Below are positions 34,466 through 44,060 of a stretch of DNA of 64,000 nt, one piece after another. The stretch's first letter is position 1. Every line of letters starts with the position of its first letter. Source of the DNA: UBA3940 sp964506005 (lineage in GTDB: Bacteria; Chloroflexota; Anaerolineae; Aggregatilineales; UBA3940); assembly GCA_964506005.1 (NCBI GenBank), contig CAZDLX010000001.1:1-64000 (forward strand), read 5' to 3'. The notes under the pieces are model-generated. The model did not search any database. It was not told the origin of the DNA and saw only the letters and a program-made list of their open reading frames with translations. A program made the position numbers and the translations under genes.

Positions 34466-34866
34466 ATGGACGAATGGCTGCTGAGCTTATCGGGTGACTG
34501 GGGCCCGCTGCTGCTGGACTTCTACCTGAAGAACAGCGCGTGGATCAGTACCGTCGTGGTTGTGTACGGGGCCTTCCTGCTGCTGTCGTGGTGGAACCTG
34601 CGGCGGATGCGGGATCACCTGCGCGAGGAAGTGAAGGGGCAGCTCGACAAGCGGCCCGGCAAAGTGGATAAAGAATCGCTCCGCATCCCATGGAATGAGG
34701 CGCTGGGCCTCAGCCGCTTCCCTTTCATCGCGGCGGAGTGGGGCTTCCTGCCCCGGCGCGTCTCGCTCGACAACCTCCAGGCACTGGTTTCGCTGGACGA
34801 CTTGCTGCCCCGGCCTGAGCGCCCGCTGCCAGGGGTGCGGCGTGACAACAAGCGCTCCACAAAATC
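34466..34866 (+). CDS. Small membrane-anchored protein, C-terminus lost in gap
   Basis: The visible 133 residues show an extracytoplasmic N-terminus, one helix (WISTVVVVYGAFLLLSWW, residues 28-45) and a cytoplasmic basic tail with LPRRVSLDNLQALVSLDDLL. I do not recognise it. Ribosome site GGGGAGGC supports ATG 34466. It follows the IIC gene by 70 bases and may be cotranscribed. The receiver domain after the N run is a different gene, although one frame happens to stay open through the Ns. Confidence 0.6.
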
Positions 34867-34966
34867 NNNNNNNNNNNNNNNNNNNNNNNNNNNNNNNNNN
34901 NNNNNNNNNNNNNNNNNNNNNNNNNNNNNNNNNNNNNNNNNNNNNNNNNNNNNNNNNNNNNNNNNN
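34867..34966. other. Assembly gap (100 N)
   Basis: Exactly 100 undetermined bases between a small membrane protein gene and a response regulator gene. Confidence 0.95.
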
Positions 34967-34990
34967 ACTTCACCCGTAAGGGACATCACC

Positions 34991-35377
34991 TTGTACACCA
35001 TCCTCGTTGTCGACGATGACCCGTGCGTACGCGAACTGGTCAGTATCATATTCGAGAGCCGGCCATACCGGATACTGGAAGCGGAGTGCGCCTGCCAGGC
35101 GATCCAGCTGGCGCGCGATGTGCGCCCCGACCTCGTCCTGTTGGATGTCGTGCTGCCGAACAGCATCAGCGGGCTCGAAGTGTGCAGCACCCTGAAAATG
35201 GACCCGGTTACACGTTCCATCCGTATTATCATGCTGTCCGCGATGGCCGACCCGCGCGACATCCACCGCGGACGCGAGGCCGGGGCGGACGGCTACCTCA
35301 CCAAGCCGTTCCGGCTCGCCAACCTGATCCGCACGGTTGAAGGGGCGCTCTCGTGGCGGCGGTTGCCCGGAAGCTAA
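34991..35377 (+). CDS. Single-domain response regulator (CheY-like receiver)
   Basis: The 128-residue protein is a lone receiver domain: acidic D8-D9-D10, phospho-acceptor D52 (LLDVVLP), switch serine in MLSA, and lysine in TKPF. I place the start at TTG 34991, 8 bases after AAGGG; that gives an N-terminus aligned with its relative at 2910-3275 (both TILVVDD at residues 3-9). No kinase gene is adjacent, though the missing gap sequence could hold one. The 245 bases after it, up to the SulP gene, hold nothing I recognise. Confidence 0.85.
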   Translation: MYTILVVDDDPCVRELVSIIFESRPYRILEAECACQAIQLARDVRPDLVLLDVVLPNSISGLEVCSTLKMDPVTRSIRIIMLSAMADPRDIHRGREAGADGYLTKPFRLANLIRTVEGALSWRRLPGS

Positions 35378-35622
35378 GCATGCGGCAGCTGGCATGAGGA
35401 AAAGTCCCCATTTTGGCCGGGCGAAAAGCGCGGCATAATAGCCCTAATATTCTTGCTTCATGAGGTTAAGAGCTCGGCTGTCCCCCTGGCTAGTTGCCCA
35501 ACCCTGTCAGGATGGCAGCCGCTCTTGATTCTCGGCGCTCCCCCGTGGTTGCATGATCGAGCCACAGATCAACGGGTAGGAGTTCGGGCGAGTAACCTTC
35601 ACGCTGGAGGGGCCCCGGGCGG

Positions 35623-37857
35623 CTAGTTCATGACCGTCCGCAGCATGTAAGTCGTGTCGCTCAGGCGGTGAGCCAGCAGATTCGCCATGTAGCGGTGGAA
35701 GTCCGTCGCCACGGCGGGCTGCTCGGCTTCGAGCCGTTTGAGCCCGGCGGGTGAGAGGTACGAGACACTGCCCGTCGCCTCCATCATGACGGATGCAGTC
35801 GCCGGAGTGCCGAGGTAGAACCCCAGCTCGCCGACGATGGTGCCGCTCTTCATCGTCCGCAGCCGGACGGGCTCGCCGGTATCCATCTCAAGCTGGATGG
35901 TCACCTCGCCGCTCTCGATGAAATACACGCCCTGTGACGGCTCCCCCTGGCGAATCAGGCACTCGCCGCATATCACTTCCCGGCGCTCCATGTAGCTGAG
36001 CAGCACGTCGACGTGTGCCGGAGAGCTGAGCGCCCCGGCGAGGTGTTCGCGCAGGTTGCGCTGGGCCTCCGCCTGCACCTGCTGCTCTGTGAACAAGAGC
36101 TCCTCGCACCACTCGACGCCGTGATCGAGACTGGCGAAGAACTTTACGCCGCGCGCCTGCTCGGTGATACCGCCCTGGCTGAGCTGCTCCCGCACCGTGG
36201 CAGGGACCGACGTCAGCAGCAGCTTCGCGCCGTGCTTCTCGACGAGCTGGCACATGCGCGTGAAGCTCAGCGCTGCCGAGCTGTCCAGGCCAGTCACCCG
36301 CCGGAAGTCGAGCACGACGAAGCGCACCGGCGGCTCGCCGCCGCGTGCCAGCTGCTGCCGCACCGAATCGAGCAGGTGATCCGCCGTGCCGAAAAAGATG
36401 AAGCCCTGCAGCTCCAGGATGTGGATCTGCTCCCCGCGCTCGCGCAGCCAGGCACGTACCGCTTCCGGGCGCTCGACGGTGCTGGCGTAGCTGCGGGCGC
36501 TGAATGCGTGCTTGATCACGTCGATGCGGCTGTAGCGCACGACGAACAGGGCCACGGCGATGCCGAGCCCGATGGCGACGCCCGGCAGCACGCCCACCAC
36601 CGCGATGACCAGCAAAATCAGCAGGACGATGGCGTAGTCGGCGGTGGGAAGCTGCCGCCGCGCGTCGATGACCCACTCCGTCAGAAACGAGAGCCCTAGC
36701 AGCAGCAGCACCATACCCGCCACCGGCCTGGGGATGTAGGCCAGCATCGAGCTGCCGAGCAGCAACACCGCCACACAGACTGCCGCCGCCGCAACGCCGA
36801 CGAACCGGCTGCGCGCGCCCATGCGGCGGCTGAGTGACGAGAGGCTCAGCGTCTGGTAGCCGATCGCCCCGCCCGCCAGCCCGGCGAGGATGTTGGCGAT
36901 GCCGGCTGCGCGCAGCTCGCGGTCGAGGTCGACGTCCGCCTCAGCCGCCAGCTCGATCCCCCGCGCGTTGAGCAGCAGCTGCAGCGCGCATACGACGAGG
37001 ATGGTCGCAATCTGCCCGGCCTGCGACAGGATCAGCGACCAGTTCGCCTGGAGCAGCCAGGGCGTGGCCAGCGGCTGCCAGCCTGCCCGCCCGGGCATCG
37101 CCTCCAGCAGCCAGCCGCCTTCCTGCGCTGCGGCCAGCGAGCTGCCTGAGAGCCACATTACGAGGTAGAACAGCGCCCCCGCGCCGAGCAGGAACCCGGG
37201 CAGGATCAGGAAGTGCTCGCGCCGCCTGAGCACCCAGAGCAGCAGGGCGGCGAAGGCGAGGCTCGGCAGCCACCGGGGCAGCGCCGCAGGGTCGAACAGC
37301 TCGATTATCTGCCCGGCGCTGGCCGGCACACCGGCAAGCACGTCAAACCCGCCGAGCAGGAGCAGCCAGCCGGTGCCCGCCAGGAAGCCGCCCGTCACCG
37401 GGTAGGGGATGAAGCGCACGAGGTCGCCCTTCTTGAAGATGCCAAGCAACAGCAGGAACACGCCTGTCAGTGAGGAGGCGATCACAAACGAAGCGATCAC
37501 GGTCGCAAGCGGGGCCTCGCCGCGCGCCGCGAGCGTCGAGGCGAGCGTGGCAGCCATCACGGCGAGCAGCGCGCTGGGGCTGTCTTGCACGCTGCCGATG
37601 ACACCGGGCAGGGAGCCGGTTAGCGAGATGACCAGCAGCACGATGACGCCGGTCATCAGGATGAGCCCAAAGCCGGTAGCAAGATCGGCGGCGAGCGGCC
37701 CGGAGAAGATGAGCGCCGAGTACGAGATGATGATCATCACCTCGATCGTGCCGATCACCAGCCCGGCCATGAGGCTTGCCAGCAGAGTGTCGGTCTGCAA
37801 GAGCGACGCCAACCGCTGTCTCACAGAGTTCGGGCGAACCGTGGGCTGCACGCGCAT
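35623..37857 (-). CDS. SulP-family anion transporter with STAS and cyclic-nucleotide-binding domains
   Basis: The 744-residue protein has a SulP/SLC26 membrane domain with 12-14 helices (residues 20-420), including SVQDSPSALLAVM and a late PRPVAGMVLLLLG. A STAS domain (about 450-570, with FVVLDFRRVTGLDSSAA) follows, then a C-terminal cNMP-binding barrel (about 590-740: SQGVYFIESGEVTIQLE, GTIVGELGFYLGTPATASV). SulP-STAS is standard for sulfate, bicarbonate or dicarboxylate transport; the extra C-terminal barrel implies gating by a cyclic nucleotide. A class III cyclase is encoded about 800 bases upstream on the same strand. GGAGGCGG precedes the ATG. Confidence 0.92.
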   Translation of the reverse strand: MRVQPTVRPNSVRQRLASLLQTDTLLASLMAGLVIGTIEVMIIISYSALIFSGPLAADLATGFGLILMTGVIVLLVISLTGSLPGVIGSVQDSPSALLAVMAATLASTLAARGEAPLATVIASFVIASSLTGVFLLLLGIFKKGDLVRFIPYPVTGGFLAGTGWLLLLGGFDVLAGVPASAGQIIELFDPAALPRWLPSLAFAALLLWVLRRREHFLILPGFLLGAGALFYLVMWLSGSSLAAAQEGGWLLEAMPGRAGWQPLATPWLLQANWSLILSQAGQIATILVVCALQLLLNARGIELAAEADVDLDRELRAAGIANILAGLAGGAIGYQTLSLSSLSRRMGARSRFVGVAAAAVCVAVLLLGSSMLAYIPRPVAGMVLLLLGLSFLTEWVIDARRQLPTADYAIVLLILLVIAVVGVLPGVAIGLGIAVALFVVRYSRIDVIKHAFSARSYASTVERPEAVRAWLRERGEQIHILELQGFIFFGTADHLLDSVRQQLARGGEPPVRFVVLDFRRVTGLDSSAALSFTRMCQLVEKHGAKLLLTSVPATVREQLSQGGITEQARGVKFFASLDHGVEWCEELLFTEQQVQAEAQRNLREHLAGALSSPAHVDVLLSYMERREVICGECLIRQGEPSQGVYFIESGEVTIQLEMDTGEPVRLRTMKSGTIVGELGFYLGTPATASVMMEATGSVSYLSPAGLKRLEAEQPAVATDFHRYMANLLAHRLSDTTYMLRTVMN

Positions 37858-37937
37858 GAGCCGCCTCCGTGGTCGCGCTGCACAAAGAAGTTCCGGCCCG
37901 CACGGTTGGCGAGCCGGAACTCAGGCAGAAACCGGTG

Positions 37938-38552
37938 CTACCACCCCGCGGGGGGTACCGTGAAACCGACCTGCGAGCAGCCGAAGGTGCTGTTGTCGCC
38001 CGGCACGCCGTAGCTGCATGCGAAGTTGTATGCGAAAAGCGGCTGAGCACCCGGCATGGGGACACCCTTGTTGAAGTCGAACCGGGCAGCCTCATAGCCG
38101 ACGATGCTGGCGTACTGCCAGACGACGGACGACCCGTCAACGCCGACAACCTTCCAGTTGCCATTCGGGCAGCCTGCCTGCTTCGGCGTGGGCGACGGCG
38201 AGAGCTGGGCGATGGTCGGGTTCTCCGCAGTGATGTCGAAGAACGAGCGTCCGTTCTTCTGCGTGGTGAACCAGCCTGTCTGGATCACTCTCGCCGTGAT
38301 AGGGTTGCGGCCCGGCGCGGTGTTGCCGCCTTTGTTCTGGCACAGCGCCGTGACCCTCGCGTAGCCGGTCAGCACCGCCGCGTAATCCGTGTTGCCGGTG
38401 CCGCGCAGGTCGCCCTCTGCCTCCAGCGAGCCGATTCGAAAAGTGATACTCCCGAGCGCCCACTTGCCCGCCCAGGCGGTCGAAACGACCGAAACCAGAA
38501 TGATGAGCAGGAGTGCCACTGCCAGTGTTTGACGTCGAAGCTTTGATTTCAT
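37938..38552 (-). CDS. Secreted protein of unknown function
   Basis: The 204-residue protein has a clear signal peptide (LRRQTLAVALLLIILVSVVSTAWA) and a mature part of about 178 residues containing four cysteines (ALCQNKG, QAGCPNG, NFACSYG, FGCSQV) that could form disulfides, with a predicted beta-rich composition. I do not recognise a family. ATG 38552 is 7 bases after AGAGG; another in-frame ATG lies two codons earlier. It lies between the SulP and cyclase genes on the same strand. Confidence 0.75.
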   Translation of the reverse strand: MKSKLRRQTLAVALLLIILVSVVSTAWAGKWALGSITFRIGSLEAEGDLRGTGNTDYAAVLTGYARVTALCQNKGGNTAPGRNPITARVIQTGWFTTQKNGRSFFDITAENPTIAQLSPSPTPKQAGCPNGNWKVVGVDGSSVVWQYASIVGYEAARFDFNKGVPMPGAQPLFAYNFACSYGVPGDNSTFGCSQVGFTVPPAGW

Positions 38553-38675
38553 ATTCATTCCTCTGCCAATGCTCTCGGCTACTACCGGTGACAGGATAAA
38601 CGGCGCGGGGTTGGCTGCGCCACGCTCAGCATAGCTCCCCGGTGGCTGGTGCAGGGCCCGTCACGGCCCGCCCCC

Positions 38676-41600
38676 TCACAGCGGACGTATGGACCGCATC
38701 CGTTCGAGCTCCGCCTCCGCGCCAAGCTCTGCGAACGTTTGCCATGCCTGCTCCCAGAGCGCCTCGCCGCGCTCCGGGTCTCCGCCGTGCAGCTCGTACT
38801 CAGCCCAGTCTCGCAGCGTGCGGGCCCGCTCGCCGGGGATGCCAAGCTCCTCGTAGACGTCGGCGCTGCGCGCGAAGCAGTCGCGGGCGCTGTGGGGGCG
38901 CGGCTTCCCGACTCGCCCGTAGGCCAGCATCACGTCCTCGCCCTTGTGGGCAGCGATCTGGCCCAGGATGCGCCAGGCGAAGCCCTCTTCCTCACGCGAG
39001 TCCGCGTGGTCGGCGAGGGCCAGTGCGTACTGCGCCGCGTCGAGCGCTGCGTCCGCGCCGCCCTGTGCCAGGCATGCCTGGGCGAGATTGGCATACGTCG
39101 CCGACAGCCCACCTGCGCCGGCGGTGTCCGCCATGCGGATGACCTCGCGCAGGCTCTGCTCGGCGGCGGCGTAGTCGCCCAGCATGTTCTGCGCCGCCCC
39201 GACGTTGCTCAGGTACAGCATCTCGCCGCTGCGGTTACCCATCTTGCGGGCGTTCTCCAGCGCCTCGCTGTAGCGCGCGAGGGCCAGCTCATAGTCGCCT
39301 TTGGACTCCGCCAGCACGCCCAGGTTGTTGAGCAGCGGGATCGCCCCGGCGCGGTCGCCCAGTTTGTCGAGCAGGGCCAGCGCCCGCTCGAAGTAGCGGC
39401 CCCCCTCCTCGAAACGGCCCTGCGAAGCGTTTACGACGCCGAGCAGGTTGTAGCTGCTGGCAAGCTCCCGGCTGGCCTGCATCTGCTCGCCGAGCTGCAC
39501 GGCAAGCTCCGCGCAGCTCTCCGCGCCGGGGATGTCACCCGTCCGGAACAGCCCCGCGCCACGCAGCCGCACCGCGCGGATGGACTCAATTCCGCCGCCT
39601 GCCTGCGTGGCGAGGGACTCGGCGCGCTCGGCACTCTCGATGAGCGCGCGCAGCTCGCCCTGCTCAAGCCGGGCGTTGGCGATACCGCACCAGCCGCGCG
39701 CCTGCGCCGCGACGTCGCCAGCCGACTCCGCCTCGGTCACCATCTCGGTGAAAGCCTCAATTGCCTCGGTGTAGCGGCCCAGCCAGTGCAGCACATCGCC
39801 GAGCCCCTCGTAGCTGTCGACTCGCTGGCGCCGGGCTTCCTCGCCGGCTGTGCGGCTCCTGGCGATGAGGTCGAGCGCACAGGTGTAGTGCTCGACAGCC
39901 GCCTCAAGCGCGAAGATGTCTTTGGCGTGTTTGCCGGCGCGCACGTACCACGCAGCCGCCTCGTCGTACGCCTCGGCGCGCTCGTAGTGCTCGGCGATGC
40001 GCCCTGCCTGCTCGCCCGTCCGCCAGTCGCTGCGCGCGCTGAGCCAGTCGGCGACCTGCTTGTGGTACCGGCGGCGCAGCCGCTTGAGCACGCTCTCGTA
40101 CGTCACGTCGTGCAGCAGCGCGTGACGGAAGATGTACTCGTGGGTGTCTGCGAACGTCGGCGACTCGCGGGGGAAGACGAGCTCGCGCTCGTGCAGGCGG
40201 CGATATGGCGCTCCCCCCGCGGGCTGGCGGCTGCCCCCTGATGTGCCGCCGGTGAGCAGCGTATCGACCGCACTATCCCAGAAGATGCGCCCGACGACGG
40301 AGGCGCATTGAAGCGTCTGCCGCTCGGCCGGGGGCAGAGCATCCAGCCGGGCCTGCAGCACACCCATCAGCGTGGGCGGGACCACCTGCTCGACGAGACG
40401 GTCCATGTGCACCTGCCAGCCGTCCTCGGCGGTGACGATCACGCCCTCTTCGATCAGCATCATGATGACTTCTTCGACGTAGTACGGGTTGCCCTCCGCC
40501 CGCTCGATGATCAACCCGCGCAGCTCGTCGGGGATGTCGGGCAGCCGCCGTAGAATCTCGTCGACGAGCTTGTGGCTGTCCTCCGCGCTGAGTGGGTGCA
40601 GGTCGAGCCGGGTGACGGGCAGGCCCTGCCCCGCCCACGACTGGCGGCGCTCGAACAGCAGCGGGCGCGTCGTAGCGACGACGAGCAGGGGCAGATCGGG
40701 AGACGTCTGCAGGATGTGGTCGATCAGATCCAGCGAGCCCGCGTCCGCCCAGTGTACGTCCTCGAGCAGGATGACGATGGCCCGCTCGCGGGCCATCCGC
40801 TCGAGCAGCTCCGTGAAGTCGTGCAGGGCGCGGTCGCGGATCTGCTTGGCATCGTTGAGGATGCCCTGAAGCTGCGGATCGTCTGCGAAGTCGAAGCCGA
40901 GCACGTGCCCGACGAAAGGCAGGCACTCCTCCGCCTCTCTGCCTGCCAGCTCGATCAAGCCATTGCGCAGCTTGGCCCGCTTCTTCTCGTCCCCGTCGCT
41001 GTCGTGGATCTCGAACCGGAAGGCGAACAGATCGCGGATCAGGGCGTATGGAATTGTCGCCTTGTCCTCGGTGGCCCGCCCCTTCAGGAGGTGGATGCGC
41101 GCCGGATGCACGTCCAGCCAGTTCTCAAACTCGTACAGCAGGCGCGACTTGCCGACACCTGCTTCCGCCACAACCGCCACGAGCCGCGCCGGGCCGCGCT
41201 CAGGTGCAGGCTCGACGACGTCCTCCGTAATGGTCTGCAGCCGCCTGAGCTCCGCCTGCCGGCCAATCATGCGCGTCTCAACGCCCATCACGCCGCGCGA
41301 GTACATCCGGAACGTGCGGGGGCGCGCACCATGCACGAGGTACACGGGGATGGGCTCCGCCTTGCCTTTAACGCGGATCGGCTCCAGCGGCTCGACCTCG
41401 AACAGCCCGCGCACGTGGCGGTAGGTGTCGCGCGAGATCAGAATGCCGCCCCTCGGGGCGGCGTGCTCAAGCCGGCTGGCGGTATTGACCGTATCGCCCA
41501 TAGCTGTGAACTCGGTCGTCGTGCCGACGTTGCCGAGCAGCACCACGCCGGTGTTGATGCCAATCCGCATCTGGAGGTCAGGCGCGCCGGGCCCGTTGAC

Positions 41601-42005
41601 GAACTCGCCCAGCGCCGCCTGCATGTCCAGCGCCGCGTGGATGGCCCGCTCGGGGTCGTCCTCCCGCGCCGCACCCGCGCCGAACAGCGCCATGATAGCG
41701 TCGCCAATGTGTTTGTCGATGGTGCCCGCATGGTCGAGAATCGCCGTGTCGAGGCGCTCCCACAGCGCATTCATCATCTCGCTGACTTCTTCGGGGTCCA
41801 TCGACTCGGACATCGCGGTGAAGCCCGACACGTCGGCAAACAGCACGGTGACCTGCTTGCGCTGCTGCTCGGCGGAGGGCTGCTGCAGGCTGGCAAGCCG
41901 CGCCCGGAGCGGCTCCAACGCGGTATCGACGACCTGGTCGCCGAGCACCGGTCGTTGTAGTTCGAGGGCGGCAATGGCCTGTTCTAGGCTCGCGCGCTCA
42001 TCCAC
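38676..42005 (-). CDS. Class III adenylate/guanylate cyclase fused to AAA ATPase and TPR repeats
   Basis: The 1109-residue protein has a coiled N-terminus and a class III cyclase domain (residues 50-230: VTVLFADVSGFT with the metal Asp, KHIGDAIMALFG, GINTGVVLLGNVG, GDTVNTASRLE). A STAND/AAA ATPase follows (Walker A AEAGVGKSRLL near 280; Walker B IVILLEDVHWAD near 420), then TPR repeats from about 620 to the end. The catalytic residues look intact. The start appears to be GTG 42003-42005. A promoter with an overlaid palindrome lies 250 bases upstream. Its product probably acts on the cNMP-binding proteins encoded on both sides. Confidence 0.93.
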   Translation of the reverse strand: MDERASLEQAIAALELQRPVLGDQVVDTALEPLRARLASLQQPSAEQQRKQVTVLFADVSGFTAMSESMDPEEVSEMMNALWERLDTAILDHAGTIDKHIGDAIMALFGAGAAREDDPERAIHAALDMQAALGEFVNGPGAPDLQMRIGINTGVVLLGNVGTTTEFTAMGDTVNTASRLEHAAPRGGILISRDTYRHVRGLFEVEPLEPIRVKGKAEPIPVYLVHGARPRTFRMYSRGVMGVETRMIGRQAELRRLQTITEDVVEPAPERGPARLVAVVAEAGVGKSRLLYEFENWLDVHPARIHLLKGRATEDKATIPYALIRDLFAFRFEIHDSDGDEKKRAKLRNGLIELAGREAEECLPFVGHVLGFDFADDPQLQGILNDAKQIRDRALHDFTELLERMARERAIVILLEDVHWADAGSLDLIDHILQTSPDLPLLVVATTRPLLFERRQSWAGQGLPVTRLDLHPLSAEDSHKLVDEILRRLPDIPDELRGLIIERAEGNPYYVEEVIMMLIEEGVIVTAEDGWQVHMDRLVEQVVPPTLMGVLQARLDALPPAERQTLQCASVVGRIFWDSAVDTLLTGGTSGGSRQPAGGAPYRRLHERELVFPRESPTFADTHEYIFRHALLHDVTYESVLKRLRRRYHKQVADWLSARSDWRTGEQAGRIAEHYERAEAYDEAAAWYVRAGKHAKDIFALEAAVEHYTCALDLIARSRTAGEEARRQRVDSYEGLGDVLHWLGRYTEAIEAFTEMVTEAESAGDVAAQARGWCGIANARLEQGELRALIESAERAESLATQAGGGIESIRAVRLRGAGLFRTGDIPGAESCAELAVQLGEQMQASRELASSYNLLGVVNASQGRFEEGGRYFERALALLDKLGDRAGAIPLLNNLGVLAESKGDYELALARYSEALENARKMGNRSGEMLYLSNVGAAQNMLGDYAAAEQSLREVIRMADTAGAGGLSATYANLAQACLAQGGADAALDAAQYALALADHADSREEEGFAWRILGQIAAHKGEDVMLAYGRVGKPRPHSARDCFARSADVYEELGIPGERARTLRDWAEYELHGGDPERGEALWEQAWQTFAELGAEAELERMRSIRPL

Positions 42006-42253
42006 AGCTCACGACGTTCTTCCGTAACTGGTGCGACCGTGACAGAGTGATACGCCAGCAGCGCCAGTCGCTGGCCTAACCTGCGGAATCCCAGCGTGAA
42101 ATCGGCGAGGGCGCCGCCGGTTGCAGCTTGAGTTGGAGAGGCAGAGCCCGCTGGCAGTCGCCCGCAGAACGGCTGGTTCGTAGTAGCTGGTGACGTAAGC
42201 TCCGTGACATGTGCGAAGACTCTCGCAGGTGTGGAGCGTGAAAAGGCTGTAGA

Positions 42254-42291
42254 ATATTGTAGCTAATGGCGATACAATTAGTCAACAATAT
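42254..42291 (-). promoter_or_regulatory. Promoter of the cyclase gene with an overlapping long palindrome
   Basis: On the minus strand TTGACT (42280-42285), an 18-base spacer and TACAAT (42256-42261) form a good sigma70 promoter pointing at the cyclase. The same DNA is a two-part inverted repeat: ATATTGT/ACAATAT (42254-42260, 42285-42291) enclosing CTAAT/ATTAG (42263-42267, 42277-42281). It is an AT island in a GC-rich spacer of 515 bases with no other visible feature. A regulator bound here would cover both hexamers. Confidence 0.65.
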
Positions 42292-42520
42292 GGCAGAGAC
42301 CGGCATGAGTTGGCCGGCTGTACTGTGCAGGTTGCCGACCAGGCTGGTTGGGGGCCCGCCAACTCCACTTCCCCAGCCGGACCTCCCCATGCGCTGCCCT
42401 GAATGGCAGTAATCCGCCGCGTTCGTCTCACAACTCGCGCCGCAGGTCTCGGCAGCGCCGCCCGGTACAGCCGGGCGGTGATTCCAGGCGTATGGCTGCG
42501 CCAGGCAGAGGAGGATCGCC

Positions 42521-43912
42521 TTGCAGGATCTACTCGCGAGCGTCACCCTGTTCAAGAATCTGAACGAAGCAGATCTGGCGCGGGCAGCCGCGCTTGTGCA
42601 GGAGATCGACGTCGCGGCGGGCGACATCCTCTTTCATGAAGGCGATGCGAGCGCCTGTGCCTACATCATCTGCGCGGGTCAGGTGGAGGTCATCAAGCGC
42701 TCGCAGGGGCGTGACATTCTGCTTGCCGTCGAGGGGCGGCGCGGGGTGATCGGCGAGATGTCGCTCATCGATCGGACGCCGCGCACGGCGACGGTGCGGG
42801 CGCGCACCGATGTACACCTGGCGGTGATCGGCCAGGAGCAGTTCGATCACCTGCTCGCTACCAGCCCGTCGGCAGCGCGGGCCATAACCGAGACGGTGCT
42901 CAGCCGCTGGCGGAAGAACCAGTCTCTGCTGCGACAGGCGGAGAAGATGACCCAGCTTGGGACGCTCGTCGCGGGCATGGCTCACGAGCTCAACAACCCG
43001 GCGGCGGCCCTGCGAAGCGGAGCGGAGGCGCTGCGCAGCACGCTGCCCCAGGTGGAGCAGACCTACCAGCGGCTGCGCTCGTTCGAACTCACCGGCGAGC
43101 AGCAGCGCGAGCTGGCCCGGCTGACGTCGGCCGTCGAGAGCCTCGGCAGCGATACCCCGGCGCTCGGCGCGCTGGCCCAGAGCGACCTCGAAGCCGAGTT
43201 CGAGGCGCATCTGGAGCGCTGTGGTGTGCCGGATGCCTGGCAGTCGGCTCCGCTGCTGGTCGAGCTGGGCTACGATACGGCGGGTCTTGCCGCGCTCACG
43301 GCGGCGTTCCCCGGCGAGCAGCTAGCCGCTGTGCTCGATTGGCTGGAGGCACGCCACGCGATCCAGTCGCTGCTGGCGGAAATCGGCAGCGGGGCGCAGC
43401 GAATCACCAAGGTCGTCGGCGGGCTGCTGACTTATGCCCATCTCGACAGCGGCACTGTGGAGCACTTCGACATCCATGAGGCGCTGGACGACGCGCTGCG
43501 GGCGGTCGAAGACAAGCTCGCAGCGGACGTTGCGGTTCACCGGGTCTATGCGGCTGACCTGCCCCCGGTCGAAGGCTACGGCACGGAGCTCGAACAGGTG
43601 TGGCGGCATCTCGTGGACAATGCCGCCGATGCCCTGAACGGCAGCGGCGACCTCACGCTGCGTACGCGCCGGGACGGGGCTGGCGTGTGCGTCGAGGTCG
43701 AGGATAACGGGCCCGGCATTCCGCCCGAGGTTCAGGCGCGGATCTTCGAGCCGTTCTTCACCACGAAGCCGCCGGGAAAGGGTGCCGGGCTGGGCCTGTA
43801 CACCTCGTATTCAATCGTGGCGCTCAAGCACCGGGGCGAAATCACCGTCGAGTCCCAACCCGGCAGAACGGTCTTCCGGGTCTGGCTGCCCACCACATTG
43901 CCCCACTCGTAG
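42521..43912 (+). CDS. Histidine kinase with N-terminal cyclic-nucleotide-binding domain
   Basis: The 463-residue protein is soluble. Residues 1-120 are a cNMP-binding barrel (AYIICAGQVEVI, GVIGEMSLIDRTPRTATVRA), followed by a phospho-acceptor H-box GMAHELNNPAAAL near residue 150. A C-terminal HATPase domain follows (DNAADALNG N-box, DNGPGIP G1, FTTKPPGKGAGLGLY). It should autophosphorylate under control of a cyclic nucleotide. The start is TTG 42521 behind GAGGAGGATC. It is divergent from the class III cyclase. No receiver gene is adjacent. Confidence 0.92.
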   Translation: MQDLLASVTLFKNLNEADLARAAALVQEIDVAAGDILFHEGDASACAYIICAGQVEVIKRSQGRDILLAVEGRRGVIGEMSLIDRTPRTATVRARTDVHLAVIGQEQFDHLLATSPSAARAITETVLSRWRKNQSLLRQAEKMTQLGTLVAGMAHELNNPAAALRSGAEALRSTLPQVEQTYQRLRSFELTGEQQRELARLTSAVESLGSDTPALGALAQSDLEAEFEAHLERCGVPDAWQSAPLLVELGYDTAGLAALTAAFPGEQLAAVLDWLEARHAIQSLLAEIGSGAQRITKVVGGLLTYAHLDSGTVEHFDIHEALDDALRAVEDKLAADVAVHRVYAADLPPVEGYGTELEQVWRHLVDNAADALNGSGDLTLRTRRDGAGVCVEVEDNGPGIPPEVQARIFEPFFTTKPPGKGAGLGLYTSYSIVALKHRGEITVESQPGRTVFRVWLPTTLPHS

Positions 43913-44060
43913 CAGCCCGGGCTATCGCCTCAAGCGGACAACTCAACGCGATCCACTGCGTAGAAGAGATAGAGTCTGTGCACAACGGTCGAGCCGGCAT
44001 GCGGCAGGTATCCGCCGGACGGCAGTCTGCCGCGACCGGTCTATCAGATGAGGGGACAAA

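Noticed and set aside
35378..35622. AT-rich patch after the second receiver gene, considered as an attachment site or small RNA
   Set aside because: No flanking integrase, direct repeat or clear hairpin with T-run was found.
38649..40241. Plus-strand frame of 530 residues within the cyclase gene
   Set aside because: Antisense of the TPR region; leucine/arginine-rich with no domain or ribosome site.
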